Source: Acidithiobacillus ferrooxidans ATCC 23270
Lineage (GTDB): Bacteria > Pseudomonadota > Gammaproteobacteria > Acidithiobacillales > Acidithiobacillaceae
NCBI RefSeq assembly: GCF_000021485.1
Contig: NC_011761.1
Location: forward strand, 774,001 to 838,000
Length of the DNA stretch: 64,000 nt
Direction: 5' to 3'
Shown here: positions 19,476 to 28,106 of the stretch, one piece after another
Layout: each line of letters begins with the position of its first letter
How positions within the stretch are numbered: position 1 is the first letter of the stretch
The notes under the pieces: generated by a model
What the model saw: only the letters and a program-made list of their open reading frames with translations
Databases searched by the model: none
Told to the model about the DNA's origin: nothing
Made by a program: the position numbers and the translations under genes

Positions 19476-21838
19476 ACGATACGCACACGGAGGCGCGCGA
19501 AAGCAGCAAACTGGTATTACCGGAGGATGTCCTGCCGGTGCTGCCCATGCGCAATCTTGTCCTCTTCCCGGGAGTGGTTCTGCCCCTCGGTATCGGCCGC
19601 GCGCAATCGGTGGCGGCGGCCCAGGAGGCCATCCGCCAGGAGCGCCCCATTGCCTTGCTCTTGCAAAAGGATCCAGAAAATGACGCACCGGGTCCCGATG
19701 ATCTTTACCCGGTGGGTACGGTGGCCGCCGTCCTGCGCTATGTGACCACCGGGGATGGCGGCCACCACCTCATTGCTCAGGGAGAGGGCCGTTTCCGGGT
19801 GCGCGAATTTTTGCCGGATTATCCCTTTCTGGCGGCCCGTATCGAACGTCTGGAGGAAACCACTGCCACCGGTTCGGAGCTGGATGCCCGCGTCCTGCAC
19901 TTGCGCCAGCAGGCCACCGAAGCCCTCGCTCTCCTGCCGCAGGTGCCTCAGGAGTTGGCCCAGGCCATCGCCCACGTGGAGCAGCCCGGGGCACTGGCGG
20001 ATCTGATCGCCAACTTTCTCGATCTCAAGCCCGAGGAGCGCCAGCAGATTCTGGAAAATCTTGACGTGCGCAGCCGTCTGGAACAGATCTCGCAGTTTTT
20101 GGGCTATCGCATCGAGGTCCTGAAGCTTACCCACAAGATTGGCGAGCAGACCAAGGAGGTCATGGATCGCCGCCAGCGTGAGTATTTCCTGCGCGAGCAA
20201 CTCAAGGCCATTCAGCAAGAGTTGGGGGAAGGCGAGGAGGGCAACGGTGAGATGGAGGCTCTGGGTCATGCCATTGACGAGGCGCACTTGCCCGCCGAGG
20301 CGGAGGCGGTGGCCCGCAAGGAGTTGCGTCGCCTGCAGCGGATGCCCGAAGGGGCCGGCGAGTATGGCATGGTGCGTAGTTATATCGACGCCATTCTGGC
20401 CCTCCCCTGGAGCAAGGAGACAGAGGAGCGCATCGACATCGGGGAAGCGCGGGGCATTCTCGACGAGGATCACTACGACCTCGACAAGATCAAGCGGCGC
20501 ATCCTGGAGCATCTGGCGGTGCATCGCCTGAATTCCAGCGGCAAGAGTCCCATTCTCTGCTTCGTGGGGCCGCCGGGGGTGGGCAAGACCTCTCTGGGCC
20601 AGAGCATCGCCCGCGCCATGGGGCGCAAGTTTGTGCGCGTGAGCCTGGGCGGCGTCCATGACGAGGCGGAGATCCGCGGCCATCGGCGCACCTATATCGG
20701 CGCCCTGCCGGGCAACATCCTTCAAGCCCTGGGCAAGGTGGAGGTGCGCAATCCGGTGATGCTCCTGGATGAGATCGACAAGCTCGGCGCCGGTGGTTTC
20801 CACGGCGATCCCGCTGCCGCCCTGCTGGAAGTGCTGGATCCGGAGCAGAACCGTACCTTTCGCGACACCTATCTGGCCATGCCCTTTGATCTCAGCCACG
20901 TCTTTTTCATCGCCACGGCCAATATCCTGGATACCATCCCCGGCCCCCTGCGGGACCGCATGGAAATCATCACGCTCTCGGGTTATACGGAGGAGGACAA
21001 GATGCATATCGCTTCCCGCTACCTCCTGCCCCGGCAGCGGGAAGCGGCGGGCCTGACGGCGGAGCAATTGGTGCTGGAAGAAGATACCTTGCTGGCCCTC
21101 ATCCGCGGCTATACCCGCGAGGCCGGCTGCCGCAACCTGGAGCGGGAGCTGGGGGCCATTTGCCGCTGGGTGGCGGTGCGCGTCGCCGAGGGCAGCAGCA
21201 GCGGGATGCAGGTTCGTCCCGATGATCTGGTCACTGTTCTTGGTCCTCCGCACTTTGAAAGCGAAGTTGCCTCGCGGGTGGCCCTCCCCGGCGTGGCCAC
21301 CGGTCTGGCCTGGACGCCGGTGGGCGGGGATATCCTCTTCATCGAGGCCAGCAAGAGCCCGGGCAACGGCCGCCTCATCCTGACCGGCCAGCTCGGCGAC
21401 GTCATGAAGGAGAGCGCCCAGGCGGCCATGAGTCTGGTCAAGGCGCGGGCGGCGGACTGGCAGATTGCCCAGGAGAGCATCGACAAGAGCGATATCCATA
21501 TCCACATCCCCGCCGGTGCCATCCCCAAGGATGGTCCCAGCGCGGGGGTGACTCTTGCTGTGGCGCTGATCTCCTTGCTCACCGGCCGCAAGGTGCGGCC
21601 GGATGTGGCCATGACCGGCGAGATCAGTCTGCGTGGCCTGGTTCTACCCGTAGGCGGGATCAAGGAAAAGGTCCTGGCGGCGCTGCGTGCCGGTATTCAC
21701 ACGGTGCTATTGCCGGCACGCAATCGCCGGGATTACGAAGACATCCCCGAGAACGCCCGGCAACAACTTACCTTCATCTGGATAGAACGGGTGGAAGATG
21801 CAGTGGCGCAGGCGCTGGAAATGGGCCAGGAAAGGTAA
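19472..21838 (+). CDS. lon: ATP-dependent protease Lon (first of two in the window)
   Basis: 788-aa LonA protease degrading misfolded and regulatory proteins. N-terminal substrate domain (VLPVLPMRNLVLFPGVVLPL), AAA+ domain with Walker [12 protein letters not shown] near residue 370 and Walker B VMLLDEIDKLG, and protease domain with Ser690 in PKDGPSAG and Lys733 in GGIKEKVLAAL. All catalytic residues are present. It is coupled to an Hsp20 gene, unlike the second Lon at 53960 in the clpX-lon-hupB context, so it is probably a stress-specialised paralogue. Confidence 0.95.
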   Translation: MNDTHTEARESSKLVLPEDVLPVLPMRNLVLFPGVVLPLGIGRAQSVAAAQEAIRQERPIALLLQKDPENDAPGPDDLYPVGTVAAVLRYVTTGDGGHHLIAQGEGRFRVREFLPDYPFLAARIERLEETTATGSELDARVLHLRQQATEALALLPQVPQELAQAIAHVEQPGALADLIANFLDLKPEERQQILENLDVRSRLEQISQFLGYRIEVLKLTHKIGEQTKEVMDRRQREYFLREQLKAIQQELGEGEEGNGEMEALGHAIDEAHLPAEAEAVARKELRRLQRMPEGAGEYGMVRSYIDAILALPWSKETEERIDIGEARGILDEDHYDLDKIKRRILEHLAVHRLNSSGKSPILCFVGPPGVGKTSLGQSIARAMGRKFVRVSLGGVHDEAEIRGHRRTYIGALPGNILQALGKVEVRNPVMLLDEIDKLGAGGFHGDPAAALLEVLDPEQNRTFRDTYLAMPFDLSHVFFIATANILDTIPGPLRDRMEIITLSGYTEEDKMHIASRYLLPRQREAAGLTAEQLVLEEDTLLALIRGYTREAGCRNLERELGAICRWVAVRVAEGSSSGMQVRPDDLVTVLGPPHFESEVASRVALPGVATGLAWTPVGGDILFIEASKSPGNGRLILTGQLGDVMKESAQAAMSLVKARAADWQIAQESIDKSDIHIHIPAGAIPKDGPSAGVTLAVALISLLTGRKVRPDVAMTGEISLRGLVLPVGGIKEKVLAALRAGIHTVLLPARNRRDYEDIPENARQQLTFIWIERVEDAVAQALEMGQER

Positions 21839-21909
21839 GGTATCTGAGTCGTGTGACCGGCCTTGCCATCCGGATGCGGATGGTCCGTAAAGTCCGTCGG
21901 GCACAAATA

Positions 21910-21943
21910 AAGCACTTGGCCGTTAAGCCAGGTGCTTGTTTTT
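21910..21943 (+). terminator. Rho-independent terminator after lon
   Basis: 11-bp stem AAGCACTTGGC (21910-21920) / GCCAGGTGCTT (21927-21937) with one G-T pair, followed by GTTTTT. The T-run is shared with the left copy of the island's 24-bp attachment repeat. Confidence 0.8.
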
Positions 21944-21959
21944 ATGGTGCCGGCAAGAG
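21936..21959 (+). repeat. Island attachment repeat, left copy (att)
   Basis: 24 bp identical to 31834-31857. It contains the last 15 nt of the tRNA-Thr(CGT) gene (minus strand, ending in CCA) plus 9 bp of its 3' flank. The full tRNA is at the other copy, which is the standard geometry for integration into a tRNA 3' end. Confidence 0.85.
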
Positions 21960-22115
21960 TGTTGCGTGATGCCCGGTGTGCGGGACGAATAGCTGGTTTG
22001 CGGGCGGCGCTTGAGTCGTGGTTCCCTTGGTTTCAGGTGCCTGTTGCAGGAAAACAATAGTTGCGAGAATCAATAAAACTCCCATGATTGTAAATTTTCT
22101 GGTTTTAGTCGCCAT
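21942..22115 (-). CDS. Small membrane-anchored hypothetical protein
   Basis: 57 aa with a basic N-terminus (ATKTRKFT), one hydrophobic segment (IMGVLLILATIVFL, about residues 10-23) and a Pro/Thr-rich tail. Its last codons and stop lie inside the left attachment repeat, so the coding end was created by integration. Weak ribosome-binding site (GAAGAAGA). No family recognised; could be spurious. Confidence 0.35.
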   Translation of the reverse strand: MATKTRKFTIMGVLLILATIVFLQQAPETKGTTTQAPPANQLFVPHTGHHATLLPAP

Positions 22116-22453
22116 GCGATCTTCTTCGAGTGTCCCACCATCAACGAAGAATACCGCCAGGCATGGCTGTTTGTCTTGCATCCCATGATTTCGGCCTCGG
22201 TAACGTTCCTGTGGATAACTTTTCACACTCTCAAAGCCACCCCGTCCCATTCCCTGCCATTCCCGATAATTTATCTAAGAGCTTATTAAATCGTGGTTTT
22301 ACGCATTTTTTTCCAGATTCATAAAGTAACATGGCGTTATCCGTGAAATAGATGCAAGGCGATGAAAAACATGCGAGAAAGTTCTTACATGAGCTGGAAA
22401 TGTGACTATAATAACGATAGCGGGAGGTTTCGTTACTCCACTAAACCCGCACT
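22116..22453. other. Non-coding or degenerate stretch within the island
   Basis: 338 bp with no reading frame I can support on either strand. AT-rich, containing several stops in all frames near 22260-22440. No hairpin, repeat or recognisable gene fragment seen. Confidence 0.4.
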
Positions 22454-23101
22454 TCAATGCAAAAAGCGGGTATGGAAGTATTGATAAAGGACTACGACAT
22501 GGGGAACCCCGACTTTCGGTCCAAAGAATCGCGCGACAAAATCGCAGTCTTTCCCTGGAGCGGTAATACCTACCCCGCGCAGATCCAGCCTCTGCAACAC
22601 GGTCATATCGGGATGGATGGCGCGAACCTGCGCTTCGTCGCGAAAAAGCACGACATAGTCGTCGCCCGCCAGCACCGCGAGGGGCTTTTATCCCAACGCA
22701 TTTTCCATCAACGGGAGCGTTTCCACTGGATGCAAGGGTCGCAGCGGGAAATCCATGGAGAGCTGCCCTTCAGGCATTTTTTTGACCCGCAATATGCCAC
22801 TACGAGTCTCAAAGGCAATCTCGTCTCCCGGAAATCCGCGCTCCTGAAAGAGCACATGCGCTGTTGCCAGGGTGGCATGACCGCACAAATCCACTTCAAC
22901 CACCGGTGTGAACCATCGTAAATGGAAGGTACCGGGGTTTTTCGCCGGGACATAAAAGGCGGTCTCGGAGAGATGGTTCTCTTCGGCAATGGCTTGCATG
23001 ATCGCATCGGGAAGCCATTGGTCCAGAGGAACAACGGCCCCCGGATTGCCGGAAAAAACCTGGTGACTAAAGGCATCGACCTAGTACTGCATCAGCTTCA
23101 T
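22454..23101 (-). pseudogene. PhzF-family isomerase, broken by two nonsense codons and truncation
   Basis: Reading from ATG 23101 gives MKLMQY, a TAG where homologues usually have Gln, then VDAFSHQVFSGNPGAVVPLD and the family motifs NHLSETAFYV and VEVDLCGHATLATAHVLF. A second in-frame stop (TAA) follows ENALG, after which the frame continues as LAVLAGDDYVVLFRDEAQVR to DFVARFFGPKVGVP. The remaining C-terminal part is absent. All pieces are in one frame, so decay began with point mutations and a 3' deletion. Confidence 0.85.
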
Positions 23102-23106
23102 GGTAT

Positions 23107-23583
23107 TCACCTTCTGAGGAATCGCATCATTTGTACCTCGCCCATATACTCTGCGTCCATTCGAACGGCCTCTGGCTCCAGTGCGAAATCCACAAAGCCC
23201 AGCGATCGATACAGATCTCGCGCCCGCTGGTTTCGCTCCAGAACGGTCAGATGAATGCACCGTAAATCGTCGATGCCCTGTGTTCGAGAAAGTACCTCTA
23301 GTAACAGCGAGTTACCGACGCCACGGCCAGCCACCTCCGACGCAACGAGCATGCGAAAAAGTAGCGCCTTATGCCGCAACTTCACACCGCGATCTCGCTC
23401 CAGACTGACAATCCAGACCAGTGCATTTTTCTCGAAAGCACCCAAGGTTAAGCGGTCTTCCGCTCCTCGCGTGGGGATCTCCGCGGGGACATCGTCTCCT
23501 GCAGCTATGCGGAAACACTGTGCATGTTGTTGCAAGGCATCCCGCCAAAGTGCACGGTAAGCGGGATCGTCATCCTGCCGCAA
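23107..23583 (-). CDS. GNAT-family N-acetyltransferase
   Basis: About 158 aa. The acetyl-CoA-binding region reads VASEVAGRGVGNSLLLEVLS and the C-terminal part has LTVLERNQRARDLYRSLGF, typical of GNAT enzymes. The only workable start is TTG 23583; the frame is open further upstream (LRTLLVRKLRQ) with no ATG or GTG, so the natural N-terminus may be lost. The substrate is unknown. It lies 5 bp upstream of the broken phzF and may once have been in its operon. Confidence 0.65.
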   Translation of the reverse strand: MRQDDDPAYRALWRDALQQHAQCFRIAAGDDVPAEIPTRGAEDRLTLGAFEKNALVWIVSLERDRGVKLRHKALLFRMLVASEVAGRGVGNSLLLEVLSRTQGIDDLRCIHLTVLERNQRARDLYRSLGFVDFALEPEAVRMDAEYMGEVQMMRFLRR

Positions 23584-23788
23584 TTTCCGAACGAGAAGGG
23601 TGCGCAGATCATGCCGTTGACTCTTATCACACAGGCTCGCAGTCTTATGTCTTGGAACCGCCCTGTTTTCACTTGTTCATGAACCCTTTTACTGTAGCAT
23701 AAGTTCTTGAAAAAAGTATTATCCAATGTTTATAAACGTGATGACTAGACAAGCAATAGCCGAAAATTCATGCGAGGTCTCTGAGCGA

Positions 23789-24334
23789 TTATTGGCCCCC
23801 CGCTCGCTTGTCAGGCGTTCTGTGATGCTGTGCCCAGGTCTTGGCTGACAATTGGGTGTAGGTAGCTTTTTGTGCCGGATTGAGCAAAGCATAGCCCTGG
23901 AGATGATAGGGAACCATTTCCCATGCCAATTGCGTTTCCGCTTTTCCAACGCGGATGATGTCGCTTTTTATCATTGCCAAGGTCGGATGTGCGGTAGAGG
24001 CGTCCTTTTTGTATTTGTCATATGCGTGCTGCAAAGCACTGCTATCCTCAATGGTGCGCATAGCCATCTCATTCTTGAGCTGAACTTCCCCCTGGATTTG
24101 CCTAGGTGTCAAGCGAAACGCAGATTTGTTCTTCAATATCCAGTAAGGTCCTGGATGATATCTTTTGAAAACAGAAGAAAAATCCAGAGAATGAGTTCGA
24201 AAATACTGTTGGGCCTGTTTTTTTTGACTAGGGCTCATTCTTGCGAGCTGACCTAAAGACAAGGCATAGGCAGAGGAAGTGCTCAGCAACAGGATGGCTG
24301 TGATACTCGGCAGCAATACTTTTATAGACTTCAT
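23789..24334 (-). CDS. Periplasmic protein, Spy/CpxP-like or heavy-metal-sensor-like
   Basis: 181 aa with a Sec signal peptide (KSIKVLLPSITAILLLSTSS, then AYALS). The mature part is helical, with FRLTPRQIQGEVQLKNEM and LLNPAQKATYTQL, resembling the LTxxQ repeats of Spy/CpxP-type periplasmic chaperones and metal sensors. The assignment is by resemblance only. GAGG lies 9 bases before the ATG at 24334. Confidence 0.6.
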   Translation of the reverse strand: MKSIKVLLPSITAILLLSTSSAYALSLGQLARMSPSQKKQAQQYFRTHSLDFSSVFKRYHPGPYWILKNKSAFRLTPRQIQGEVQLKNEMAMRTIEDSSALQHAYDKYKKDASTAHPTLAMIKSDIIRVGKAETQLAWEMVPYHLQGYALLNPAQKATYTQLSAKTWAQHHRTPDKRAGGQ

Positions 24335-24475
24335 CGGGAAAACCTCATAAGTAAATGACTCCAGATAAAGCCGGGAGATTTGATTCGTGAGCCGCTTAAA
24401 GCAGCTTATAAGGGAGAGCAATGCGTCCCCAAGTCTTGACGCTACTGCAGCGTGGCCCAAGTCCATGGCTCCGTC

Positions 24476-24805
24476 AAGTGCGCATTCCGGCGATCGTGGG
24501 CAGTGATTCCGCTGATCGTGGGCACCCCCGAAAAGCGTACATTCTGGTCACCGCCATTTTATCCCCAGGTGGTCACGATGGGTCAACTTTTGGGGTGTCG
24601 CGTCCATCACTGCGACGACGCAGGGAGTCCCCCTTCAGCTCCAGTCGGTGAGCACTCTGCAGCAGTCGGTCCAGTACCGCATCGGCCACGGTAGGCTCGC
24701 CCAGATATTCGTGCCAATGATTCACTGAACCGCCCCGTAATGGCTGGCCATATCCTGATAGCTGCGGTTGATTTCGGGTTCGTATCATAGCGACTAGTCT
24801 CGGAA
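24476..24805 (-). mobile_element. IS21-family insertion sequence remnant (istA-istB fusion scar)
   Basis: On the minus strand a short IstA-like piece (PEINRSYQDMASHYGAV) runs directly into the C-terminus of IstB (NHWHEYLGEPTVADAVLDRL, LLQSAHRLELKGDSLRR) in a different frame. Everything between is deleted. Beyond the IstB end lie two 19-bp terminal repeats at 24484-24502 and 24506-24524, as in IS21-type ends. No function remains. Confidence 0.7.
24484..24524. repeat. Tandem terminal repeats of the IS21 remnant
   Basis: Two copies of ATTCCGSYGATCGTGGGCA with a 22-bp period (17 of 19 identical). Such repeated sites near the ends of IS21-type elements are transposase-binding sites. Confidence 0.6.
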
Positions 24806-24850
24806 TATAAAAACCCCGTCAGAATTCCCATCGTTTAGGCTGAGCGAAGG

Positions 24851-24857
24851 GTTAGGT
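24851..24857 (-). repeat. Integron-like core site at the 3' end of the GNAT gene
   Basis: On the minus strand ACCTAAC fits RYYYAAC, and its TAA is the stop codon of the acetyltransferase gene, a frequent arrangement in integron cassettes. The following CCTTCGCTCA looks like the start of an attC arm, but the rest is lost before the IS21 remnant. Confidence 0.45.
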
Positions 24858-25364
24858 GTCAATTCTGCAGACGTAGCGTACTTCTTGAAGCTGCTGACCA
24901 CCGCACTCGAGTTCCTGCGGAGGCAGGGTGCCTGCCACGAATCCGATAGCCTTGTAGAAGCGGATGGCTTGCTCGTTTTCCGTAAATACCCACAGGCTAC
25001 ACGTGCTGTAGCCTTGCTGAGACAAGAGTTCTCGCGCCCGTAGCCACAGCTGACGCCCAACCCCTTTGAACCAACTGTTTGGTGCCACATACATGGCCCA
25101 CAGCTCCGCTTGAGAGGATGGTGCATCCTTATCTCGGCAAGCACCGAACGACACCCAGCCAAGAACGGTCCCGCCATCCTTAGCAACGAGAATCTCTGTT
25201 TGCCCAGATTCGATAATGTTCTTCCACATCGCCTCCCGTTTCTCGACTGACAAGGAAGCGAGATAATCCGCAGGTAGGATTCGCGAGTAGGCCGAGCGCC
25301 ATGCATCGACATGAATCTCGGCGACAGCGCGAACGTCGGACAGCGTGGCATGGTCGATGTTCAT
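24852..25364 (-). CDS. GNAT-family N-acetyltransferase, possible integron cassette
   Basis: 170 aa, complete GNAT fold: N-terminal ATLSDVRAVAEIHVDAWRSA, acetyl-CoA loop region LWAMYVAPNSWFKGVGRQLW, and CSLWVFTENEQAIRFYKAIG. The substrate is unknown. The ATG lies 4 bp after a GTTAGGC core site and the stop lies within an RYYYAAC core site, so the gene has the borders of an integron gene cassette. It is read in the opposite direction to YefM/YoeB, the other cassette-like unit in this window. Confidence 0.88.
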   Translation of the reverse strand: MNIDHATLSDVRAVAEIHVDAWRSAYSRILPADYLASLSVEKREAMWKNIIESGQTEILVAKDGGTVLGWVSFGACRDKDAPSSQAELWAMYVAPNSWFKGVGRQLWLRARELLSQQGYSTCSLWVFTENEQAIRFYKAIGFVAGTLPPQELECGGQQLQEVRYVCRIDT

Positions 25365-25368
25365 TGAC

Positions 25369-25375
25369 GCCTAAC
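25369..25375 (-). repeat. Integron-like core site upstream of the GNAT gene
   Basis: On the minus strand CTTCAAGC-GTTAGGC, fitting the L'/R' end of an attC site (GTTRRRY) immediately before the acetyltransferase start. Confidence 0.45.
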
Positions 25376-25419
25376 GCTTGAAGCAACCTTTACCGTCAGA
25401 TCAAAGGCAATGGCGAACA

Positions 25420-25623
25420 CTAGCGGGCCTCTGGATCGTCTAGGGCGTCTTTAAGGGGGTACTCCAACCGTTCCCCTGTCTGCGGCACCTCGATCTCGAC
25501 GGTCCAGCCCTTCACAGTGTCATGGCCTTCCTTGAGTATCTGGTATGGAATCCCAAACGGCCCGAACTGGCGGAATGTCCCAATCAGCTCAGGGTGTGGA
25601 AACCCTGCGATATTTGGCTGCAT
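25420..25623 (-). CDS. DUF5397-like small protein
   Basis: 67 aa with an excellent ribosome-binding site (AGGAGGG, 5 bases before ATG 25623). The sequence GTFRQFGPFGIPYQIL, WTVEIEVPQTGERLEYPL and the ending DALDDPEAR resemble a small family of uncharacterised proteins (DUF5397) often found near toxin-antitoxin or mobile genes. Function unknown. It may be the cassette preceding the GNAT gene. Confidence 0.6.
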   Translation of the reverse strand: MQPNIAGFPHPELIGTFRQFGPFGIPYQILKEGHDTVKGWTVEIEVPQTGERLEYPLKDALDDPEAR

Positions 25624-25690
25624 AGGTACCCTCCTAATTTCATGGTTGTATAGTACATTTTCTAGCAGAGGCGGCACAGCGTTTTGGCTG

Positions 25691-25969
25691 TTACCACGGC
25701 CACCACTTTTTTCTTTTGTGAGAAGGCGCAGGTTGCTCTTGAGGTTGATGTATCAGTGCTTGCATCTGTTGTTGGGATCGCTCTAGCCGCTCCTGCGTAT
25801 GCGGTAATTCCGCTCGTACGGATCTGTGCGGGGGGCGGTGGGTAACTACTGTCTCTACCGCGACCGATCGAGCAGCGACTGGGGCAGCAGATCGCCGCAA
25901 CGATACACGGCGGTGGAGTGTCTTGGGAGGTCGGTCGAAGACTGGGGCCCGCGATTTAAAACTCTCCAT
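25691..25969 (-). CDS. Hypothetical protein, doubtful
   Basis: 92 aa, very Arg/Pro/Gln-rich, ending in KRKKWWPW. It overlaps the end of the LysR gene by 14 bp and has a weak ribosome-binding site. No family recognised; could be a degenerate tail of another gene. Confidence 0.3.
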   Translation of the reverse strand: MESFKSRAPVFDRPPKTLHRRVSLRRSAAPVAARSVAVETVVTHRPPHRSVRAELPHTQERLERSQQQMQALIHQPQEQPAPSHKRKKWWPW

Positions 25970-26627
25970 TTCCTGCTTGGGCGGGGGCGGCTTCTGCTAG
26001 CAACCAATCCCGAAAGGTAGTCAGCTTGGGCAAACTGGCACATTCAGGTCGATACACGACGTAGTACGCCAGTGCGGATGCAAAGTCGATGTCTGGGAAC
26101 AGTCTGACTAGACGCCCACTTGCCAAGTCGTCGCGTGCCATGACGCTGCGCGCCAGCGCCACACCATGTCCCTCGATCGCCGCCTGCAGTACCGCAGCGG
26201 AATTATTGATCCGCATGCCCCGTTGAGTGATGACGTCCGTCACGCCGGCTTTTTTCATCCATGCTTCCCAGGTTGGGAACGCTGTGTGTCGGTCCATCGA
26301 CAAGTCGTGGATCAAGGTTTCCTGGGCCAAGTCAGCGGGCTTTTGCAAGCGCCAATGCTCACGCAGCAGTATCCCCAAAGTGAGCCGATCAAACCCGGCA
26401 CGGATATCTGGCAGTGCCCGCTCGGCAGCCTCCGTGGGAATGAGCCGCACACGGCCACTGCTGCCGCGCACGAAGAGGGGCGTTCCCAGCCAGTCCTCCA
26501 GCGAGCGCACGAGTTGGCCAACTGCTGCTGCCGTGACGTTGAGTTCGGCCGCCGCCGCAGAAAAGCTTTGGTGGCGGGCGCTGGCCTCGAAGGCGCGCAG
26601 AGCATTCAGATGGACTGGTGACTTCAT
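25956..26627 (-). CDS. GcvA-like LysR regulator with in-frame internal deletion
   Basis: 223 aa against about 300 for the family. The DNA-binding domain is intact (LNALRAFEASARHQSFSAAA, AAAVGQLVRSLEDWLGTPLF), but after GFDRLTLG the sequence jumps to LLREHWRLQKPADLAQETL, losing about 75 residues of effector subdomain 1. The C-terminal part (INNSAAVLQAAIEGHGVALA) is normal. It could still bind DNA, but effector control is probably lost. Divergent from an SDR gene, with a 7-bp inverted repeat between them. Confidence 0.75.
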   Translation of the reverse strand: MKSPVHLNALRAFEASARHQSFSAAAAELNVTAAAVGQLVRSLEDWLGTPLFVRGSSGRVRLIPTEAAERALPDIRAGFDRLTLGILLREHWRLQKPADLAQETLIHDLSMDRHTAFPTWEAWMKKAGVTDVITQRGMRINNSAAVLQAAIEGHGVALARSVMARDDLASGRLVRLFPDIDFASALAYYVVYRPECASLPKLTTFRDWLLAEAAPAQAGNGEF

Positions 26628-26646
26628 ATCGATAAAGTTTTTCTTT

Positions 26647-26682
26647 CAATGACTGATGCTTTATATAGTTTGTCTGTCATTG
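26647..26682. promoter_or_regulatory. Inverted repeat between LysR and SDR genes
   Basis: CAATGAC (26647-26653) and GTCATTG (26676-26682), perfect 7-bp arms 29 bp apart centre to centre, in the intergenic region between the divergent LysR and SDR genes. Probable LysR operator. Confidence 0.5.
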
Positions 26683-26824
26683 GGAACACGAGAATAATAG
26701 CAACTATTCCGAAAGTGCTTCGGTGAGGCAGCCGAAGGCGCGGCAATGTCGCCGTCTTCGGAATCAACAGTTTTTCTTCTCTTCACCCTCCGCCGACTGG
26801 CGGGCCTACAGAGAGGATTTCAAG

Positions 26825-27269
26825 ATGAGCAATCAATTCAAGGGTAAGAAGCTGCTGGTCGTCGGCGGCACCAGTGGCATGGGCATGCAGATCGCGTGCA
26901 CCGTGCTGGCCGACGGCATCTGCGTCGTCATCGCAGGCTATCGCGGCCACGCCGTCCTCGGCGTACTCGATGGCCAAAGCCGGCCTGCACTCCCTGACCC
27001 GGCACCTGGCCATGGAACTGGCCGACAAGAACATCCGTGTCAACGCGGTGTCGCTGACCGTGGTGCAGATCCCGATCTACGAAGGCTTCATTCCCAAGGC
27101 CGAAGTCCAGAGGGCACTGCAGGGGTTCAACAGCTTCCACCCGATCGGCCGCGTGGGCACGCCGCAGGATGTGGCGGAAGTGGTGGCCTTCCTGCTGTCG
27201 GACAAGGCAGCCTGGGTCACTGGCGCCGTCTGGGATGTCGATGGCAGTGTGATGACTGGCCGCAACTAA
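26825..27269 (+). pseudogene. Short-chain dehydrogenase/reductase, internally deleted
   Basis: A good ribosome-binding site (GAGGA) precedes [20 protein letters not shown], the N-terminal NAD(P)-binding motif. Near 26935 the frame changes and the sequence continues as [20 protein letters not shown] with the catalytic YxxxK, then [14 protein letters not shown] and the C-terminus [12 protein letters not shown]. About 110 codons are missing and the halves are out of frame. Confidence 0.85.
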
Positions 27270-27437
27270 TGTTTCGCATGCAGGCGCTTTGTTTGAACGC
27301 AGGTGCTGCGCTGACCTACTTCGGCACGTGTTGTCAAGGCCTACCAGCAACTGCCCGCCAAGTAAGCCGTATTGACAGGGAGCGGCCGCTATCGCCTGGA
27401 CGGGCAATGCCGCTGTCCCTCCGTTTGGATAACCATC

Positions 27438-28106
27438 ATGCTGATCAATGCTGATTTCACCCGCCGCGCCATCGTGGCGCCCGACGAGTACCAATGGGTC
27501 GCATCCCCCCAGGGAGGGGTCGAGCGGGTGATGCTGGATCGCGTGGGCGCGGAGAAAGCCCGTGCTACCAGCATAGTACGGTATGCGCCCGAGTCCTATT
27601 TTCCCGCGCACCCGCACCCGGGAGGCGAGGAAATCCTGGTACTGTCCGGAACATTCTCCGAAGGAGACCGGCATTACCCGGCAGGCTGGTATCTGCGCAA
27701 CCCGCCCGGCTCCAGTCATCAGCCCTCCAGCGCCGAGGGCGCTGTCATTTTCGTCAAACTCCAGCAGATGCCGGATGGCGAGCAGCGCAGTGTTCGCATC
27801 GACACGCGAGACTTGGCCAATTGGCATCGCCAGGGTGCGCGTGAAGTGTGCCCGTTGTTCGCGGCTGCTGGCGAGCAGGTCAGCCTGCAGCGTCTGGCGG
27901 CTGGTGAAAGGATTCTCGATGAGTCGTCGGAGGGCGCTGAGATCCTGGTTATGTCAGGCGCGGTGATGCTGGAGGGGAAGCTCTACGAGCGGGGCAGTTG
28001 GTTGCGACTGCCTGCATGTGAGCCTGCGACGCCTCATGCTGGCGATCAAGGTGCCACCGTGTACCTCAAGACAGGCCATTTGTCCGACGTGGCGGTAGCA
28101 GTATGA
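27438..28106 (+). CDS. ChrR-like cupin domain protein (two cupin units)
   Basis: 222 aa. The N-terminal half holds a metal-binding cupin motif FPAHPHPGGEEILVLSG...GSSHQPSS, similar to the C-terminal domain of anti-sigma factor ChrR; a second, less conserved unit occupies the C-terminal half (GERILDESSEGAEILVMSG). The zinc anti-sigma domain of ChrR is absent and no sigma factor is nearby, so it is more likely a metabolic or sensing cupin. Its stop overlaps the amine oxidase ATG, implying a joint role. Confidence 0.8.
   Translation: MLINADFTRRAIVAPDEYQWVASPQGGVERVMLDRVGAEKARATSIVRYAPESYFPAHPHPGGEEILVLSGTFSEGDRHYPAGWYLRNPPGSSHQPSSAEGAVIFVKLQQMPDGEQRSVRIDTRDLANWHRQGAREVCPLFAAAGEQVSLQRLAAGERILDESSEGAEILVMSGAVMLEGKLYERGSWLRLPACEPATPHAGDQGATVYLKTGHLSDVAVAV

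Noticed and set aside
19517-21505. Long minus-strand open frame opposite the first lon
   Set aside because: Antisense shadow; no family motif, and lon is complete and certain.
24484-24524. Possible start of a CRISPR-like repeat array
   Set aside because: Only two 19-bp units with 3-bp spacing, next to IstB remnants; explained as IS21 terminal repeats.
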